Positions 24,448-31,661 of a DNA stretch of 38,345 bases are shown here, one piece after another (positions within the stretch are counted from its first letter, which is position 1; every line of letters starts with the position of its first letter). The stretch is from the NCBI GenBank assembly GCA_016125495.1, contig WGLQ01000003.1, forward strand, positions 64,001-102,345, in the 5' to 3' direction. Both the position numbers and the translations under genes were made by a program. This DNA comes from Hyphomicrobiales bacterium (GTDB lineage Bacteria > Pseudomonadota > Alphaproteobacteria > Rhizobiales > RI-29). The notes beneath the pieces were generated by a model that saw nothing but the letters and a program-made list of their open reading frames with translations, searched no databases and had not been told where the DNA came from.

Positions 24448-25812
24448 ATGCAGACCAATTTCACTTCCGAGCAGCTCGCCAGCCCACGCATCGCGGAGGC
24501 CGATAAGATCCTTCGCAAGTGCGTGCACTGCGGCCTCTGCACGGCAACGTGCTCGACCTATGTCCTGCTGGGCGACGAACGCGACAGTCCGCGCGGGCGA
24601 ATTTATCTCATCAAGGACATGCTGGAAGAGGCCCGCCAGCCGAGCGCGACGGTGCAGAGGCACGTCGACCGCTGCCTGTCGTGCCTTTCCTGCATGACGA
24701 CCTGCCCGAGCGGCGTCGACTATATGCACCTCGTCGATCTCGCGCGGGCCGAGATTCACGAGGCCGGCACTCGCAGCGTCCGTGACCGGTTCATGCGGTC
24801 GTTGCTGGCGGGGCTGGTGCCCTACCCGGCTCGGCTGAGGCTCGCTTTGCTCGGCGGCTCGCTCGCCAAGCCGCTGAAGCCGCTGCTGGAACGGCTCGGG
24901 CTCAAGGAACTGGCGGCAATGCTGATGCTGGCGCCATCGCTGACGGCGCTGATGCCGCGCTTTCGGCGTCAGCCAAACGCCGTGATCGCCGAAAAGCGGG
25001 GGCGCGTCGCGCTGCTCAAGGGGTGCGCGCAGAAGGTCCTGCGCCCGGAGATCAACGCGGCGACCGAACGCCTCCTCGCGCGGATCGGAATGGAGGTGGT
25101 CTCGCCACCGGCCGTCGGTTGCTGCGGAGCGCTGGTCCATCACATGGGCCGCGAACGCGAGGCGCAGCAACAGGCGGCACGCAACGTCGAGGCCTGGGCG
25201 AAGGCCGATGCCGAAACCCCGCTGACGGCGATCGTCATCAACGCCTCTGGCTGCGGCACGACCGTCAAGGACTACGGCCATCTCCTCTCGCGTTACGACG
25301 ACGGCAGCCATGCGGATTGGGCGAAATATGCCGCCTCCATCACGAAGGACGTCACGGAGATTCTGGCGGCGCACGACCTCGGCGCGCCACTGCGCTGGTC
25401 GTCGCTGCGCGTTGCCTATCATTCGGCCTGCTCGATGCAGCATGGCCAACGCATCACCGATCAGCCGCGCGCCCTGCTGAAGCGGGCGGGCTTCGCGCTC
25501 GTCGAAATCGCGGAGGGCCACATCTGCTGCGGCTCGGCCGGGGTCTACAATATCCTCCAGCCCGACATCGCGCGCGATCTGCGCGACCGCAAGCTGGCCA
25601 ACATCGACCGCGTGCGCCCCGACATCATCGCGACTGGCAACCTCGGCTGCATCACACAGCTCCAGTCGGGCACGGATATTCCGGTGGTGCACACTGTCGA
25701 GCTGATCGACTGGGCCTTCGGCGGGCCGTGTCCAAGGGGGCTCGAGCACCTCAAGGACCGCGTTGTCGACGTGCCCGAGGCGGCAAGCCTGCCGTCGATG
25801 CCCGCCGCCTGA
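24448..25812 (+). CDS. glcF: Glycolate oxidase iron-sulfur subunit GlcF
   Basis: The 454-residue protein has two ferredoxin-type 4Fe-4S motifs, Cys25-x2-Cys28-x2-Cys31-x3-Cys35 and Cys76-x2-Cys79-x2-Cys82-x3-Cys86. Two cysteine-rich (CCG-type) domains follow, seen as VGCCGALVHHMG near residue 230 and ICCGSAGVYN near residue 360. This is the standard GlcF layout and length. The subunit passes electrons from the GlcDE flavins toward the membrane quinone or cytochrome pool. It is the last gene of the operon and converges on the phosphatase gene with 12 bp between stops. Confidence 0.95.
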   Translation: MQTNFTSEQLASPRIAEADKILRKCVHCGLCTATCSTYVLLGDERDSPRGRIYLIKDMLEEARQPSATVQRHVDRCLSCLSCMTTCPSGVDYMHLVDLARAEIHEAGTRSVRDRFMRSLLAGLVPYPARLRLALLGGSLAKPLKPLLERLGLKELAAMLMLAPSLTALMPRFRRQPNAVIAEKRGRVALLKGCAQKVLRPEINAATERLLARIGMEVVSPPAVGCCGALVHHMGREREAQQQAARNVEAWAKADAETPLTAIVINASGCGTTVKDYGHLLSRYDDGSHADWAKYAASITKDVTEILAAHDLGAPLRWSSLRVAYHSACSMQHGQRITDQPRALLKRAGFALVEIAEGHICCGSAGVYNILQPDIARDLRDRKLANIDRVRPDIIATGNLGCITQLQSGTDIPVVHTVELIDWAFGGPCPRGLEHLKDRVVDVPEAASLPSMPAA

Positions 25813-25819
25813 GGCGGGC
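25800..25819. terminator. GC hairpin at the glcF/phosphatase convergence
   Basis: A 7-bp stem (GCCCGCC at 25800-25806 with GGCGGGC at 25813-25819) encloses the glcF stop codon in its 6-nt loop. There is no T-run on either strand, so intrinsic termination is doubtful. Confidence 0.3.
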
Positions 25820-25824
25820 GGGTC

Positions 25825-27024
25825 TCAGGAGCGTCGCTCGGCGGCCGCGACGATGGGCCGGCGTGCCTCGGCATAGGCACGGCGTGCGGGAACGGCAACG
25901 AGTTCGCCTTCCGGCCAACGCAACGCCGTGAGCGCGCCGCCGAAGCAGCAGGCGGTGTCGAGGCAGAGCGTGCCGTTGAGCCATTCGGCGGCGAGCACGG
26001 GGGTGTGGCCGTAAACGATCCTCGGATGGCCGGTATACTCCAGCGCCCAGTTCCGCCGCACCGGCAAACCGAATTCGTCCTTCTCTCCCGTGGTGTCGCC
26101 GTAAAGGCAGTAGGCGCGCACCGCGCGGCCCTGCCCGCCGACCATGTCGCCGCGAAGGCCGGCGTGCGCCACGACCAGTTCGCCGCCGGCGAGCCAGAGA
26201 TGGAGCGGCAGGCCCTCGATGAAGGCACGCACCTGGGGGCGAAAGTCGGCCGGCTCGTGCTCGAGCTGCTCGACGCTGGTCTCGAGGCCATGGGCGAGCT
26301 TGACATCACGGCCGGCGAGCCAGCGGGAGAGCTTGTCATCGTGGTTGCCGGGAACGGCGAGCGCGGAACCGGTCTCGACCATGGCCATGGCGATGCGCAG
26401 GACGTCCGGCGTTCGCGGGCCGCGGTCGACGAGGTCGCCGACGAAGACGGCGGTGCGACCAGGGGGTGGCTCGATGGCGGGGGTGCGCCAGCCGCCGGGT
26501 TCCTCGCGCCACGTCACGCGGTAGCCCAGCCGGGCGAGCAATTCCTCGAGTTCGTCGGCGCAGCCATGGACGTCGCCGATGATGTCGAAGGGACCACCGC
26601 GATCGCGCAGGTCCACCGGATTGGCGGTGCGGCGAATAACCGCTCCCTCGATCGCAGCCCCGCCGACGAGGTGATGAATGTCCGATTCCGCAAGCCGATC
26701 GAGCGCGGTGTGAGTGCTCGCGCGGCGACGCCGCTCGCGCTCGTCCTGGTAGAGGAGGATGGCGGAAACCGGGGCATGGCGCGCCCGGGCGGTCGCGATC
26801 AGCCGCTCGCAGACGGCGGTCGGGAGATTGGTTGCATCGACCGCTCCGAGGAGGCGGGTCTCGAGGCGCCGTTCGAGCGCGGCGATCAACTCTGAGGCGG
26901 CCGTCGCGTCCGGCCCCGCGGGCAACAGCGCGGACGAAAAATGCCGGCGCGCGAAATCGCTGCCGCTCTTCAGCGCCCAGCCGGAGATGAGGACGAGGGA
27001 ATGGGTCGGCAGCTCTATCGCCAT
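25825..27024 (-). CDS. Pnkp-derived metallophosphoesterase with degenerate kinase domain
   Basis: The 399-residue protein aligns by eye with the kinase and phosphatase domains of bacterial polynucleotide kinase-phosphatase (Pnkp) and lacks the C-terminal ligase domain. The phosphatase half is intact: Asp151-Val-His153, Asp197-Leu-Val-Asp200-Arg, Asn227-His228-Asp229, His287 and His340, with Pnkp-type spacing and flanking GETTGE-like and FGLPV segments (here GDTTGEKDEFGLPV). The kinase half (residues 10-130) keeps the framing LVLI-G, FARRHF and VDATN (residues 62-66), but the P-loop is gone: residues 15-24 read GWALKSGSDF where GxxGSGKSTF is expected. The ATG at 27024 follows AGGA by six bases. 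It probably removes phosphates from nucleic-acid ends or nucleotides. A general Ser/Thr-type phosphatase is the alternative. Confidence 0.82.
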   Translation of the reverse strand: MAIELPTHSLVLISGWALKSGSDFARRHFSSALLPAGPDATAASELIAALERRLETRLLGAVDATNLPTAVCERLIATARARHAPVSAILLYQDERERRRRASTHTALDRLAESDIHHLVGGAAIEGAVIRRTANPVDLRDRGGPFDIIGDVHGCADELEELLARLGYRVTWREEPGGWRTPAIEPPPGRTAVFVGDLVDRGPRTPDVLRIAMAMVETGSALAVPGNHDDKLSRWLAGRDVKLAHGLETSVEQLEHEPADFRPQVRAFIEGLPLHLWLAGGELVVAHAGLRGDMVGGQGRAVRAYCLYGDTTGEKDEFGLPVRRNWALEYTGHPRIVYGHTPVLAAEWLNGTLCLDTACCFGGALTALRWPEGELVAVPARRAYAEARRPIVAAAERRS

Positions 27025-27109
27025 AGGTCTTCCTGAAGGCGGCGCCACCGTCGCGAGGACACTCGATCGCCTGCTACCGGAACGGGGCCGGCTGAAGCGG
27101 CGATCGCTC

Positions 27110-27631
27110 TCACGCGCCGGCCTTGCGCGGCCGCGGCGTCGGCATGGAGGGGACGCTCGTCAACCGGGCCACCTCATAGACCTCCATGATGCGGCGACCA
27201 CGATGGGGTCCGTCGGTGACGAAAACCCATTTACCCTCGGTGAAACTGTCACTGATCTTGGTGCCCTTGACGGTGATCCAGTGGCCATCACGGCCGTGGT
27301 GGATCGCGAGAATGTAGGCCTTCCAGGCGCTGCGCGGGCGCTGCATCCAAGACCAGACAGTCGGGCGCTCGCGCGGCTCCAGTTCCATATGGTTCTCGGT
27401 TTCGCGGATGCCATAGCCGAAGACCTCGAGGGCGGCGCGCAATTCGTCCGTGGTCGTACCCTCGATCACCTCCTCGGCATCACCGAGTTCGGACCGGTAG
27501 GCACGGATTGCCTCCTCGATGCGGGAGATCGAGAAGCCGGTTATCGCGGAGACGACATAAGGTCCGCAATAGGCGATGCGCCCCGTGTCGTTCTTGGCAT
27601 CGATGCGGCTCGAGGTGAGATAGTGGCGCAT
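27110..27631 (-). CDS. Papain-like/C39-like hypothetical protein of phage type
   Basis: The 173-residue protein has a Tyr-Cys22-Gly-Pro motif at the start of a helix (SAITG follows), then His117 in GHWITVKG and Asp128 in ISDSF. This Cys-His-Asp order and spacing is that of a small papain-fold peptidase or transferase. I recall similar proteins of unknown function in phages and prophages of proteobacteria, but no other phage gene is present. There is no signal peptide and no membrane span. It lies about 85 bp upstream of the phosphatase gene on the same strand, and could be co-transcribed with it. Function is not assigned, and catalysis is inferred from the triad only. Confidence 0.65.
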   Translation of the reverse strand: MRHYLTSSRIDAKNDTGRIAYCGPYVVSAITGFSISRIEEAIRAYRSELGDAEEVIEGTTTDELRAALEVFGYGIRETENHMELEPRERPTVWSWMQRPRSAWKAYILAIHHGRDGHWITVKGTKISDSFTEGKWVFVTDGPHRGRRIMEVYEVARLTSVPSMPTPRPRKAGA

Positions 27632-27845
27632 GGTCGGCCCGGACGGATATGGTTGAATTTCATCCTAGCGGAATTCGCAGCCGACGAGGTTAACGCGGTT
27701 CGGCCGAGCGCGCCAGCCTGCAATCGCGGGCTCGTGATGACCTCGAGGTCTGGTTGCGCGCGATGGTTCCCCCCATTTCTGGTATACTGGAGGTCGTTCC
27801 GGCCGGGAGAGACGGCGGGGCAGAGAGACGAAGGAGAGCTTCGAG

Positions 27846-28220
27846 ATGATCACAGCGCTCAAGCGCGGCTGGCCGCTCGCCGCCGCAGCCATCGCCATAG
27901 CAATGTCGGGGCCGGCAACCGCCGGGCCGCTCGCGGGGCTGGCGAGCGGAACCTTTGCGCAAGCCGGCATCGACGTGGCGCAGGCCGAACCCGCCGGTGC
28001 GTACCGCACCTCCAAGCACAGCCGCCGGAGACACGCGAGCCGCTATCACGATCCGGCATATCGCAGCGGATCGATTGCCATATACGAGACGCCCACATTC
28101 GGGCTCTACTTCGGCGAGCAGGCCTACGGGCCGAATGGCTGCCGTTATCCCTATTCGGGCTACATGATCGACCAGCCCTGCTGGGCGCAGAAGGCCTTCG
28201 CCCCGCCACGCTACCGTTGA
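27846..28220 (+). CDS. Small secreted hypothetical protein
   Basis: The 124-residue protein has a clear signal peptide (basic n-region, hydrophobic core at residues 10-24, cleavage after ATA-like residues near 26). The mature part has a basic Ser/His/Arg cluster near residues 55-66, many Tyr and Gly residues, and two cysteines (in NGCRYPY and QPCWAQ) that could form a disulphide. A GAAGGAG eight bases upstream supports the ATG. A TATACT at 27783-27788 may be its -10 box, but a -35 at the proper spacing is not visible. The family is not recognised. It is probably periplasmic or envelope-associated. Confidence 0.7.
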   Translation: MITALKRGWPLAAAAIAIAMSGPATAGPLAGLASGTFAQAGIDVAQAEPAGAYRTSKHSRRRHASRYHDPAYRSGSIAIYETPTFGLYFGEQAYGPNGCRYPYSGYMIDQPCWAQKAFAPPRYR

Positions 28221-28275
28221 GACGTGGCGGCGCAGGCCGGGGCGGGCCAGGCGGGCCCGCCCGCTCACGGTCCGT

Positions 28276-31077
28276 CTATTCGGCCGCGACTGGCTGCGCC
28301 ACGCGCTCGATGCGTGCCGCACAATACTTGAACTCCGGGATCTTCCCGTACGGGTCGAGCTGCGGATTGGTGAGGATGTTGGCGGCCGCCTCCACGTAGG
28401 CGAACGGGATGAAAATCATATCCTCCTGAATGGCCTCGTCGGCGCGTACGGCGAGCACGATCGCGCCGCGCCGCGTCGCCACCTTCACCTCGTCCCCGGC
28501 GGCGATGCCGAGACGGCGCATGGTGACGGGATTGAGGCTCGCGGTCGGCGACGGCTCCAGGGCATCGAGCGTCGCGGCGCGGCGCGTCATGGCGCCAGTA
28601 TGCCAATGCTCGAGCTGGCGACCCGTCGTCAGGATGAACGGATACTCCGCATCGGCGAGTTCGGCGGGCGATGTGACGCGCGCGGGGGTGAATTTGGCCC
28701 GCCCCTCGGCGCGCGGGAAGCCGTTGCCGAACACCACCGGTTGGCCCGGATCCTCGGGTGAGAGCGATGGATATGTGACGACGTTCTCGGCCTCGAGGCG
28801 ATCCCAGGTGATGTTGTTCAGCGACTTCATGGAACGCTTCATCTCCGCGAACACCTCACGCGGATGGGTGTAGTTCCAGCCGAGGCCGACCCGCTTGGCG
28901 AGATCGACCGTGATCGCCCAGTCCTCACGCGCCTCGCCGGGAGCCGCGAGTGCCTTGCGGCCCATCTGCACCTGCCGGTTGGTGTTGGTGACCGTGCCGG
29001 TCTTTTCCGGCCATGCGGCGGCAGGCAGGACGACGTCGGCGTACATCGCGGTCTCGGTGAGGAAAATATCCTGGACGACGAGATGACGCAATTTGGCGAG
29101 GCCCTCGCGGGCGTGCGTGGCGTCGGGGTCGGACATCGCCGGGTTCTCACCCAGGATGTACATGCCCTTGATCTCCTCGCGGTACATCGCATCGACGATC
29201 TCGACCACGGTCAACCCGGGCTTGGGGTCGATCTCGGTTCCGCCCCAGATGTCCTTGAACAGATCGCGCACCGGCCCGCTCGCGACGGGCTGGTAGTCCG
29301 GAAGCACCATGGGGATGAGGCCGGCGTCGGAGGCGCCCTGCACGTTGTTCTGGCCGCGCAGCGGGTGGAGGCCCGAGCCCGGCCGCCCGACGTGGCCGCA
29401 GAGCAGCGCAAGCGCGATGAGGCAGCGCGAGTTGTCGGTGCCGTGGATGTGCTGGCTGATGCCCATGCCCCAGAAGATCATGCCGGCGCGGGCGGTCGCG
29501 AACTCGCGGGCCACAGTGCGCAACATCTCGGCATCGATGCCGCAGATGTCCGCCATCTTCTCGGGAGGATAATCGAGGATGTGCTCGCGGAACGCCTCGA
29601 AGCCCTCGGTGAAGGCGTCGATGTACTGGCGATCGTAGAGCCCTTCCGTCACGATCACGTTCATGATCGCGTTGAGCATGGCGACATCGCCGGCGGGGCG
29701 GAACTGCAGCATGTGCGTGGCGTGGCGCTTCAGGCCCTGACCGCGCGGATCCATGACGATCAGTTTTCCGCCGCGCTTGACGAACTGCTTGAAGTAGGTC
29801 GCCGCGACCGGGTGGTTCTCGGTCGGGTTGGCGCCGATGACGATGGCGACGTCCGCGTTCTCGATCTCGTTGAAGGTGGCGGTCACGGCACCGGAGCCGA
29901 CGTTCTCCATGAGGGCGGCGACCGACGAGGCGTGGCAGAGCCGGGTACAGTGGTCGACGTTGTTGTGACCGAAGCCCTGGCGGATGAATTTCTGGAAGAG
30001 GTAAGCCTCCTCGTTCGAGCATTTCGCGGAGCCAAAGCCCGCGACCGCCTTGCCACCGTGCTTTTCGCGCAGTTCGACGAGGCCTCGAGCCGCGAAGTCG
30101 AGCGCCTCCTCCCACGTCGCCTCGCGGAAGTGGGTGAGCGGATTGGCCGGGTCCATGTTGAGACCCTTGGGTGCCCCGAGCTTGCGAATGAGCGGCTTGG
30201 TCAGTCGCTCCGGGCTCGCGACATAATCGAAGCCGAAGCGGCCCTTGACGCAGAGCCGGTTCTCGTTGGACGGCCCCGGGGCGCCATCGACCCAGGCGAT
30301 TTTGTCATCCTTGATCTTCAGCGTGATCTGGCAGCCGACGCCGCAATAGGGGCAGACCGAGCGCACCTCGCGATCGGCGAGGCGGGCGCCGACCTGCGTT
30401 TTCTCCTCCACGATCGACTTAGGCATGAGCGCGCCCGTCGGGCAGGCCTGCACGCACTCGCCGCAGGCTACGCACGTCGAAGCCCCCATCGGGTTGTCGA
30501 AGTCGAACACGACTTTCGATCCGTGCCCGCGATAAGCCATGCCGATCACGTCATTCACCTGCACCTCGCGACAGGCACGAACGCAGAGCGTGCAGTTGAT
30601 GCAGGCGTCGAGATTGACAGCCATCGCGGGATGGGAAAGGTCGGGCTCGTCGTCCGCCGGGCGATCGCCCGCCCTCGCGCCGCGATCGTCACGGGGCTCG
30701 AAGCGCGAGTGCGTCACGTTCTGGGCGTCCGCCCAGTGCCAGAAGGGCGAGACGCGGTCGTGCGCGTCAGCACGGGCCGGCTGGTCGGCCATGAGCAGTT
30801 CGATGACCATGCGCCGCGCGGTCTCGGCCCGCTCCGTGGCCGTCTTGACCACCATGCCGGCGGCAGGCTTCCTGATGCAGGAGGCCGCGAGCACCCGCTC
30901 GCCCTCGATCTCGACCATGCAGGCCCGGCAATTGCCGTCCGCCCGATAGCCGGGAGCGTCCTTCCAGCAGAGATGCGGGATATCGGTGCCCTGGCGCTTG
31001 GCGACCTGCCAGATGGTCTCGCCGGGCGCCGCCTCGACCTGCCGGCCGTCGAGCGTGAACTTGATGCTGTCGGTCAT
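28276..31077 (-). CDS. fdhA: NAD-dependent formate dehydrogenase, alpha (Mo/W) subunit
   Basis: The 933-residue subunit has the full FdsA/Fdh1A layout. It starts with a 2Fe-2S domain (Cys37, Cys50, Cys53, Cys67), followed by a NuoG-like His/Cys cluster and a ferredoxin domain (CINCTLCVRAC and CVACGECVQAC). The molybdopterin domain then opens with CPYCGVGC and carries the catalytic Cys381-His382 in TRLCHASS. Selenocysteine is not used. A C-terminal dinucleotide-binding domain completes it. The ATG at 31077 has GGAGGAA seven bases upstream. It oxidises formate to CO2 at a Mo- or W-bis-MGD centre and passes electrons to the beta subunit. An FdhD-type sulphur-insertion chaperone and the small delta subunit are not nearby. 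The metal cannot be told from sequence. Confidence 0.95.
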   Translation of the reverse strand: MTDSIKFTLDGRQVEAAPGETIWQVAKRQGTDIPHLCWKDAPGYRADGNCRACMVEIEGERVLAASCIRKPAAGMVVKTATERAETARRMVIELLMADQPARADAHDRVSPFWHWADAQNVTHSRFEPRDDRGARAGDRPADDEPDLSHPAMAVNLDACINCTLCVRACREVQVNDVIGMAYRGHGSKVVFDFDNPMGASTCVACGECVQACPTGALMPKSIVEEKTQVGARLADREVRSVCPYCGVGCQITLKIKDDKIAWVDGAPGPSNENRLCVKGRFGFDYVASPERLTKPLIRKLGAPKGLNMDPANPLTHFREATWEEALDFAARGLVELREKHGGKAVAGFGSAKCSNEEAYLFQKFIRQGFGHNNVDHCTRLCHASSVAALMENVGSGAVTATFNEIENADVAIVIGANPTENHPVAATYFKQFVKRGGKLIVMDPRGQGLKRHATHMLQFRPAGDVAMLNAIMNVIVTEGLYDRQYIDAFTEGFEAFREHILDYPPEKMADICGIDAEMLRTVAREFATARAGMIFWGMGISQHIHGTDNSRCLIALALLCGHVGRPGSGLHPLRGQNNVQGASDAGLIPMVLPDYQPVASGPVRDLFKDIWGGTEIDPKPGLTVVEIVDAMYREEIKGMYILGENPAMSDPDATHAREGLAKLRHLVVQDIFLTETAMYADVVLPAAAWPEKTGTVTNTNRQVQMGRKALAAPGEAREDWAITVDLAKRVGLGWNYTHPREVFAEMKRSMKSLNNITWDRLEAENVVTYPSLSPEDPGQPVVFGNGFPRAEGRAKFTPARVTSPAELADAEYPFILTTGRQLEHWHTGAMTRRAATLDALEPSPTASLNPVTMRRLGIAAGDEVKVATRRGAIVLAVRADEAIQEDMIFIPFAYVEAAANILTNPQLDPYGKIPEFKYCAARIERVAQPVAAE

Positions 31078-31096
31078 TTTCGTTCCTCCGGCAGTG

Positions 31097-31657
31097 TCAG
31101 CCGCTGGGTTGGGTCTGATCGTAGGACGGTCCCTCGGCGGATTGAATTCCCACCGGCCGGCCGTCGAGGCGTTTCTCGAGCGCGATCTCATAGGGGCGAA
31201 AACCGAGCCGCTCGTAGAGGCGGATCGCCGGCCGGTTGCCGACGAGCGCGATGATCTGAAGCTGCGAGACGCCTTGCGCCGCAAGCCAGCGCTCGGCCTC
31301 CGCGATGAGCGCGGAACCGATCCCGCGCCCGCGGTGGCTCTCGCGAACGGTCACTTCCGCTATGAACCCGTAGTGGCGGTCGTAGTCCGTGAGATAGGCG
31401 TCACCCGGATCGACCACGGCGAAGGCGCACGAGCCGACCACCTCGCCCCTGACCTCGGCGACGATGAAGCGCCCATCCCGTTCGTCGGCATAGGAAAAGC
31501 CGACATCCACCATGGCATCGGCGACGAACGGCGAACGGTCGCGGTTGTGATGAAAGCGGCCCTCCCAGGCGTTCGCCTCGAGCGCAAGCACGGCGAGCGC
31601 CGCCCGGTCCCCGGGTCGCGCGTCACGGATCGCGATGTCGGCCGCAGCGCTCGTCAT
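31097..31657 (-). CDS. GNAT-family N-acetyltransferase inside the formate dehydrogenase operon
   Basis: The 186-residue protein is a single GNAT domain. The acetyl-CoA loop is Arg-x-x-His-Arg-Gly-Arg-Gly-Ile-Gly-Ser near residue 110, and a later NRPAIRLYERLGF segment is the standard motif B. The last 20 residues form a polar tail. It starts only four bases after the fdhB stop and ends 19 bases before the fdhA start, so it is inserted between two subunit genes of one enzyme. A GGAGGTGA Shine-Dalgarno nine bases upstream lies within the last codons of fdhB. The substrate (protein, amine or antibiotic-like) is unknown. Acetylation of the dehydrogenase itself is an attractive but untested idea. 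Confidence 0.88.
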   Translation of the reverse strand: MTSAAADIAIRDARPGDRAALAVLALEANAWEGRFHHNRDRSPFVADAMVDVGFSYADERDGRFIVAEVRGEVVGSCAFAVVDPGDAYLTDYDRHYGFIAEVTVRESHRGRGIGSALIAEAERWLAAQGVSQLQIIALVGNRPAIRLYERLGFRPYEIALEKRLDGRPVGIQSAEGPSYDQTQPSG

Positions 31658-31661
31658 CGTC

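Noticed and set aside
28250-28261. GC palindrome GGCGGGCCCGCC between two convergent genes, considered as a terminator
   Set aside because: It is a continuous palindrome without a loop and no T-run follows on either strand.
28864-31254. A 796-codon plus-strand frame opposite fdhA
   Set aside because: It is entirely opposite an unambiguous formate dehydrogenase gene and has shadow-like composition.
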